Below are positions 59,451 through 64,000 of a DNA stretch of 64,000 bases, piece by piece. Numbering within the stretch: the stretch's first letter is position 1; every line of letters starts with the position of its first letter. Location: NCBI GenBank assembly GCA_043747875.1, contig JAYTOI010000078.1:1-64000 (forward strand), given 5' to 3'. This DNA comes from CADEED01 sp043747875. GTDB lineage: Bacteria; Pseudomonadota; Gammaproteobacteria; Steroidobacterales; Steroidobacteraceae. The translations under genes and the position numbers were made by a program. A model generated the notes under the pieces. It was not told where the DNA came from. It saw only the letters and a program-made list of their open reading frames with translations, and ran no database searches.

Positions 59451-59473
59451 CGTCGCGCTCTTCGAGCGCGACG
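59451..59473. terminator. Convergent hairpin
   Basis: Perfect 10-bp inverted repeat CGTCGCGCTC / GAGCGCGACG with loop TTC, directly after the hypothetical-gene stop and 23 bp before the end of the convergent gene. The CGTCGCGC arm matches the hairpins at 48399 and 49884. No T-run. Confidence 0.5.
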
Positions 59474-59496
59474 ACTTGTGAACTGGCGCGAAACTC

Positions 59497-62421
59497 CTAT
59501 TTCGACGTCACGGAATACAGCGTCACCGTGCCGCTGATCTCGTTCGCGGCGACCAGCATCGGACGGCCGTTCGGGCTGTCGTGCGCGGAGACGAACGTCA
59601 GGCCCTCCGGGCCGAGGTCGCCCGTGCCGCCGACGAAATCGCGATTGTTCAGATAGTCCACGAACACCGGCGCGGCCGGGTCGGTCACGTCGTACATCAT
59701 GATTCCGCCGACGCGCTCGAGCCCGATGAACGCGTAGGTGTGGCCCTCGATCTCGCCCACGGTCACGGCCTCGGGCTCCGGGCCCTTGTTGTCGGAGCGG
59801 TCGTCGAAGGCGCTGCTGGTGTTGCTGGCGTTGAAGAACGCGGGGGCCTCGGTCGCCGTGATGCGCTCGAAGGCGCTGCCGCTGTCGAACACCTGCGAGC
59901 CGTCGGTGGCCCAGATGGAGAACGAGCGGCCGCCGAACGTGAACAGGCGGTCGAAGTCGCCGTCACCGTCGTCGTCACCCAGCGTCCTCGTCACGGTGTG
60001 CCGGCCGAGGTTCGCGTTCTGCCGCAGTGTGGCAGCGTTCGGGAACGCGGTGGCGTCGAGCGTCAGCGCGCTGACGCGCGCCTCCTCGACCAGGCCCGGC
60101 CACTCGCGCGCGTCGCCCTCGTTGGCCGTCACGAGATACGTGCGACCGTGCACGCGAAACGACGCGATGGAATCCGGTAGATAGAGAGCGCGCAGCGGCC
60201 AGCCGGTGATGTTGATGCGCGAATCGCGATCGGATGCGTCGAGGCCCGGTACGCCGAGCAGCCCCAGCGTCACTGCCTCGGGCTGGTAGCCGGGCGCGCG
60301 TTCGAAGCGGCCGGTGGCGTTGTCGATCACGATGCGCGCCACGCCGAAATCGTTGTCGTTGAGCACGGCGAACCGGCCGTCATCGAGCAGCGCCAGGCCT
60401 TCCACCTTCTGCCCGCCCGCGTACCCGGCGCTGGCGAGATCCACGTGCAGGGATTTTGCGATCGGCCGCACGCCGATTGCAGCGAGCTCAGCGGCCGTCA
60501 TCTGGTCGAGCGACACGTCCGCGGCGACGCCGCCGCGCGCGACTGGATAGAGCCCGTCGCGCCCCGTCACGTCGGTGGCGGTGCCGAGCGTGAACTGGTA
60601 GATCTTTTTCGTGATCACGGAGACATCGGACACCGGCACCGCGTCGTCATCGCGCTCGACTGCGTAGAACTCGCCGTTCGCGTTGGCGACGGCATCGCCG
60701 ATCTTGTCGGCCGGTGTGTCGGTGGCGTTCAGCAACGCCGGATTGTCGAGCTCATAGAGGAACTGGCGCGTGGCGCGCGTCACCGGATCGAACTCGACGA
60801 TGCGGATGTTGCGCATGACGTTGAGCGCCGCGTTGCCGAGTGTCACCGGGTTGCGAACGGGGCTCTGCACGAACGCGTACAGCTTGCCGCCGGATTCCGC
60901 CAGCGCCTCCATGCCGCGGTTCTGGCGCCGCTGCGCAATCACCGCCGGCAGTGCTTCGATGCCGAGTTCGCCCGCCGCGCCGGCGGCCGGTACCGGCCTG
61001 CCCGCGGCCGCGTGCGTGCCACCGGGAATGAAGCGCTCGAGCAGATGGCCGTTCGCGCCGAAGTGGTAGATAGACGGACGGTATTCATCCGTCATCCAGA
61101 AGCTGCCGTCGTCGGCCACCACGATGGCCTCGAGGTCGGCGCCGAGCGCATCCAGCGGCAGCCCCTGGCCGAAAAGATTCACCGGAACTTCGTCGTTGTA
61201 CGGCTGGCTGGCATTCGCCGACAGCGCCGTGTTCGGCAGTCCCGTGAGCGGTGCGCCGTTCGGGCGCCTCAGCAGTATCTGCTGGGTGAGTTCGAACCGT
61301 CCGCATGACGGGTCCAGCGTGAACCGTACGATGCGCGGCGTGAAGTCCGGCAGCACGAACGGGCGCTGGATTCCGCTTGGCTCGCCGTTCGGGCCACGGT
61401 CGGTGTGCGTGATGAACTTGAGCTTGCCGTCGCGCGTGACGCCCTCGAATGCGAGGCCCGAGAACCCGCCTAACAATATGCGCTGGCCGGCCGCCGTCCT
61501 GCCGATGGACGGCAGGTCCGTCCATTCATAGGTGGCCGATACCTGCGCGCCGTCCGCGTAGCTTTTGGTACCCAGCGGCAGCAGCCTCGTGACCGCCGCA
61601 CGTTCCACGTCCACCACCGCGATCGCATTGTTTTCCTGCAACGTCACGTAGGCGGTGCGCGAATCCGCGGCGACCGTGACGTATTCGGGCTCGAAGTCCT
61701 GCGCGGCACTCGCGCCGGGTCCGAAGATGCGGATGCCCTGCGCGCGCAGGCTTTCTTCCTGGCCGTTGAATTTCGTGAAGGTGGCGCTGCGCACGCTCGA
61801 GGCGCCGAACTTTTTCCACTCGCCGCGACCATGGCCGCCCCCCTGGGGCACGCGAATGATGCTCACCGTACCTTCGGGATCGACGTCCGCGGCGCCGTAG
61901 CCGCTGGGCTCGCCCTCGTTCGCGACCAGCACATGCTTGCCGTCGGGCGTGAACGTGAGCATGTCGGGCTGCGCGCCCACCGCCACGCTCGCCAGCGGCT
62001 TGCCGTCGACGTCGTAGAACGCGACCACTCCCGGATCGGTCTTCACCGGCGCTTCGATCGCCACGGCGACGAGCCCGTGCTTCACCGCCACGCTGTTCGG
62101 CGTGCCCTGCGCCGCGAGGTCGATGCGCGCGAGGCGCGTGGGGTTGGCCGGGTTGCGTACGTCGAGAATGTCGATCGACTTGCCGGCGGCGTTGGTCACG
62201 AACACCCGGCGCGATTGCGCGTCGTAGGCCGCAATCTCCGAACTCGCCTCACCGAGGCCGGTCGAATAGGTTCCCAGCACGTTCAGCTGCAGCGGGGCGC
62301 GCTCGTGCCGGTGTTTACGATGCCAGTTGTCCGCCGAAGCGGGCGCCACGATGCCGGCGGCAGCGACGAGAACAAAGAGACGAGGCGCAGCCGCGGCGAG
62401 GCGGCGGGAGACATCGGCCAT
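59497..62421 (-). CDS. Secreted choice-of-anchor I / phytase-like propeller protein
   Basis: A 974-residue exported protein. The signal peptide is about 1-31 (ending VAPASADN). Beta-propeller repeats (PNPTRLARIDL-like, MLTFTPDGKHVLVANEGEPS) match the choice-of-anchor I family. A central section from about residue 300 (LGGFSGLAFEGVTRDGKLKFI, then NRGMEALAESGGKLYAF) resembles the esterase-like-activity-of-phytase family and is inserted before the propeller closes (DNKGPEPEAVTVGEIEGHTYAFIGLE). The ATG at 62421 follows GGAGGACTTCC. The substrate, phytate or another phosphoester, is unknown. It may be anchored or secreted. Confidence 0.82.
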   Translation of the reverse strand: MADVSRRLAAAAPRLFVLVAAAGIVAPASADNWHRKHRHERAPLQLNVLGTYSTGLGEASSEIAAYDAQSRRVFVTNAAGKSIDILDVRNPANPTRLARIDLAAQGTPNSVAVKHGLVAVAIEAPVKTDPGVVAFYDVDGKPLASVAVGAQPDMLTFTPDGKHVLVANEGEPSGYGAADVDPEGTVSIIRVPQGGGHGRGEWKKFGASSVRSATFTKFNGQEESLRAQGIRIFGPGASAAQDFEPEYVTVAADSRTAYVTLQENNAIAVVDVERAAVTRLLPLGTKSYADGAQVSATYEWTDLPSIGRTAAGQRILLGGFSGLAFEGVTRDGKLKFITHTDRGPNGEPSGIQRPFVLPDFTPRIVRFTLDPSCGRFELTQQILLRRPNGAPLTGLPNTALSANASQPYNDEVPVNLFGQGLPLDALGADLEAIVVADDGSFWMTDEYRPSIYHFGANGHLLERFIPGGTHAAAGRPVPAAGAAGELGIEALPAVIAQRRQNRGMEALAESGGKLYAFVQSPVRNPVTLGNAALNVMRNIRIVEFDPVTRATRQFLYELDNPALLNATDTPADKIGDAVANANGEFYAVERDDDAVPVSDVSVITKKIYQFTLGTATDVTGRDGLYPVARGGVAADVSLDQMTAAELAAIGVRPIAKSLHVDLASAGYAGGQKVEGLALLDDGRFAVLNDNDFGVARIVIDNATGRFERAPGYQPEAVTLGLLGVPGLDASDRDSRINITGWPLRALYLPDSIASFRVHGRTYLVTANEGDAREWPGLVEEARVSALTLDATAFPNAATLRQNANLGRHTVTRTLGDDDGDGDFDRLFTFGGRSFSIWATDGSQVFDSGSAFERITATEAPAFFNASNTSSAFDDRSDNKGPEPEAVTVGEIEGHTYAFIGLERVGGIMMYDVTDPAAPVFVDYLNNRDFVGGTGDLGPEGLTFVSAHDSPNGRPMLVAANEISGTVTLYSVTSK

Positions 62422-62637
62422 GGAAGTCCTCCGGGGAACGAAATGACCGGCGTCCACTGGAGTCGGTCTGTTATTGATCCGCGATTAAGACCGGCCGTCA
62501 TTACATGCGGATGACGAAGCCGCCGGTGCGGCGAGGAGCCGGATTTCCTGGCGTATCACGATGGCGAACGGGGCGTCCCGGTGGCGACGACCAGCTCGGC
62601 ACCCTTATATATGTGTCGGAACGGGGCGGGCGCGCTG

Positions 62638-64000
62638 CTACTGGACGCGAATGCCGTTGACCAGCGCGTTGTCCGTCACCGTCTGGAACTGGATGACGAC
62701 CTGACCGCTCGCGCTCGCGACCGTGGAGAAGTTCTGCTGGATCGCGCGATAGCGCGCGCCCGTGTTCGCGAACACGTCGAAGTTTGACAACACTGGGACG
62801 CCGTTGATGACCACGTTGAAGCGCCGCTGGCTGGCCGCGGTCCAGTAGTTCTCGCTGAAGTACAGCGTGACCTGGCGCGCGGTACCCGCGGTGAAGCCGC
62901 CGAACGTGTACGTGCTGTTGCCATAGCGCTCGCTCTGCAGCACGGACTGCGGCGGGACGGGCGCCGACACCAGCGAGGTGTCGATCGCGTTCGTCACCGA
63001 CGCCGTCGTGCCACCCGAGAAGTTAGTGTCGGCGCTGTACGGCGAGGCCGCCGCGCCGCCGACGTTCACCTGCGCCGCGCCGGTGCCACCACCGCTGCTG
63101 GATCCACCGCCACTGCTCGAGCCGGCGCTGTGCGCAAAGCTGTTGGCAGGCACGGACAGTGTGGCGCCGTCGGAGAACGTCACGGTCACGGGCGAACCGC
63201 CCATGTTGTACGCCACACGCGTCAACGCAGTGCCCTTCCTGAGCACCGCATACAGCGGGTGGTTAGCCGTCACGGCAAGGTCCGTCGTGCCGACCGCGTT
63301 CAGCGTCTGTGTCCACTGATACGCATTGGCGCGCGAGTTGCCCGCCTCCGGCGCGAGGCCGCCCAGCGATGCATTCACCTGACTCACGGCGTTCGCCGGA
63401 TCGTGGATGGATCGATACATCCAGATCAGGTCGGACCACACGTCCCAACTCGACCCGCCGTTCTCGGCGACCAGCATGTTGTAGTTCTGCTGCGTGTAGC
63501 TGGGGTACTGCGTCAGATACAGCGAGGCCGCCGTGATCGGCAGCCAGTTGATGCCGTGGACCTCCTCGGGATTCGCCGTCCACCACACCGCATCACCCAC
63601 CGTCTTGCCGCCCCAGATCATGCTCGCGGTGGCGCGGCTGAAATCCGGGTGGTGATTGGCGCCGGTGACGTCGAACCAGTACTCGTTGATGGCGTTCATC
63701 TCAGTCGTGTAGAGATACACGCCGAGATCGCGCATGGCGGTGTCGCCCCTGGCCTCGCCGAGCAGGATCAACCCGGCCCAGGCGTTCATGGCCTCGGAAG
63801 ACGACTCGTTGTTGTTGCCGTCGCCGAACCTGGCATGCCCCGACGCCCACGAGTGTCCGGCGTAGAGATCGAAGTTGCGCATGAACGGGAATAACGTATC
63901 GCTGCGATTCGAGCTCGCCACGTCCCGCGCGAGTAGTTTGAGCATCGCGCCCCAGTTGGCATCGCTGACCCAGTTCTTGTCGACGCGCCCGACTTCCGCG
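62638..64000 (-). CDS. Secreted GH81 endo-1,3-beta-glucanase, C-terminal part (5' end outside window)
   Basis: The 3' portion of a larger gene, about 454 residues visible; the frame stays open to the window edge. The visible GH81 part includes VDKNWVSDANWGAM, FDLYAGHSWASGHARFGDGN and the catalytic-region Glu pair in GNNNESSSEAMNAW. A Ser/Gly linker (GSSSGGGSSSGGGTG) leads to a C-terminal malectin-like/CBM57-type carbohydrate-binding domain (about 140 residues). GH81 cleaves beta-1,3-glucans such as laminarin, callose and fungal wall glucan. Regulation and the signal peptide lie outside the window. Confidence 0.88.
   Translation of the reverse strand, partial: AEVGRVDKNWVSDANWGAMLKLLARDVASSNRSDTLFPFMRNFDLYAGHSWASGHARFGDGNNNESSSEAMNAWAGLILLGEARGDTAMRDLGVYLYTTEMNAINEYWFDVTGANHHPDFSRATASMIWGGKTVGDAVWWTANPEEVHGINWLPITAASLYLTQYPSYTQQNYNMLVAENGGSSWDVWSDLIWMYRSIHDPANAVSQVNASLGGLAPEAGNSRANAYQWTQTLNAVGTTDLAVTANHPLYAVLRKGTALTRVAYNMGGSPVTVTFSDGATLSVPANSFAHSAGSSSGGGSSSGGGTGAAQVNVGGAAASPYSADTNFSGGTTASVTNAIDTSLVSAPVPPQSVLQSERYGNSTYTFGGFTAGTARQVTLYFSENYWTAASQRRFNVVINGVPVLSNFDVFANTGARYRAIQQNFSTVASASGQVVIQFQTVTDNALVNGIRVQ

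Noticed and set aside
1..64000. tRNA, rRNA, insertion sequences or phage genes
   Set aside because: No cloverleaf-like sequence, transposase, integrase or target-site duplication was recognised, although a dedicated scan would be more reliable.

Overview
This GC-rich, gene-dense window reads like the chromosome of a free-living, plant-polysaccharide-degrading proteobacterium. It is most likely a gammaproteobacterium near the Steroidobacterales/Xanthomonadales. The reasons are an EpmB-type EF-P lysylation enzyme, a Xanthomonas-like CBM2/GH5 cellulase, LacI/CelR-style control and O2-dependent HemF. The assignment rests on gene content only. I saw no tRNA, rRNA, CRISPR array, insertion sequence, phage or plasmid gene.

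Layout. (1) 85-9482: a near-complete heme pathway. hemE-hemA-hemC-hemL, a sensor kinase/response regulator pair, and hemF-hemH-hemJ form one tight nine-gene minus-strand operon. hemD lies divergently. A Pho-box-like direct repeat sits between hemE and hemD. Only hemB is missing. A bacterioferritin-like gene follows. (2) 10142-14828: an unrecognised small ORF, then GH43 arabinanase and GH39 genes divergent from a PL22 oligogalacturonate lyase. A five-unit 14-bp tandem repeat lies in the shared promoter. (3) 14862-26813: a Rhizobium-type L-rhamnose regulon. Kinase, two permeases, ATPase, binding protein and DeoR regulator are on the minus strand. Bifunctional aldolase/dehydrogenase, isomerase and an FMN L-lactate dehydrogenase are on the plus strand. 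Together they can take rhamnose to DHAP and pyruvate. (4) 27186-31765: a secreted unknown, a YihY protein, and a PepSY-DUF2271-DUF4198-ApbE operon behind a strong Fur-box-like palindrome. This suggests an iron-regulated extracytoplasmic flavin/redox system. (5) 31796-36739: hydroxyproline epimerase and D-hydroxyproline dehydrogenase genes, a TauE/SafE transporter, a GntR/FCD regulator and a secreted DUF4412-like protein. (6) 36760-41417: ECF sigma factor plus a membrane VWA protein carrying a TonB-plug-like segment, then epmB and a DUF1080 protein. (7) 42082-58717: a cellulose/mannan locus with four GH5 enzymes, a LacI regulator, an amidase, a DapA-family gene (candidate third hydroxyproline step) and a di-heme cytochrome c. 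CelR-like palindromes lie upstream of two of the cellulases. (8) 58883-64000: a hypothetical, a large choice-of-anchor/phytase-like propeller protein and the 3' part of a GH81 beta-1,3-glucanase.

The theme is attack on plant cell walls: cellulose, mannan, beta-1,3-glucan, arabinan, pectin and rhamnogalacturonan-derived rhamnose, plus hydroxyproline from wall glycoproteins. Dedicated intake and catabolism of the products accompanies it, alongside heme and iron functions.
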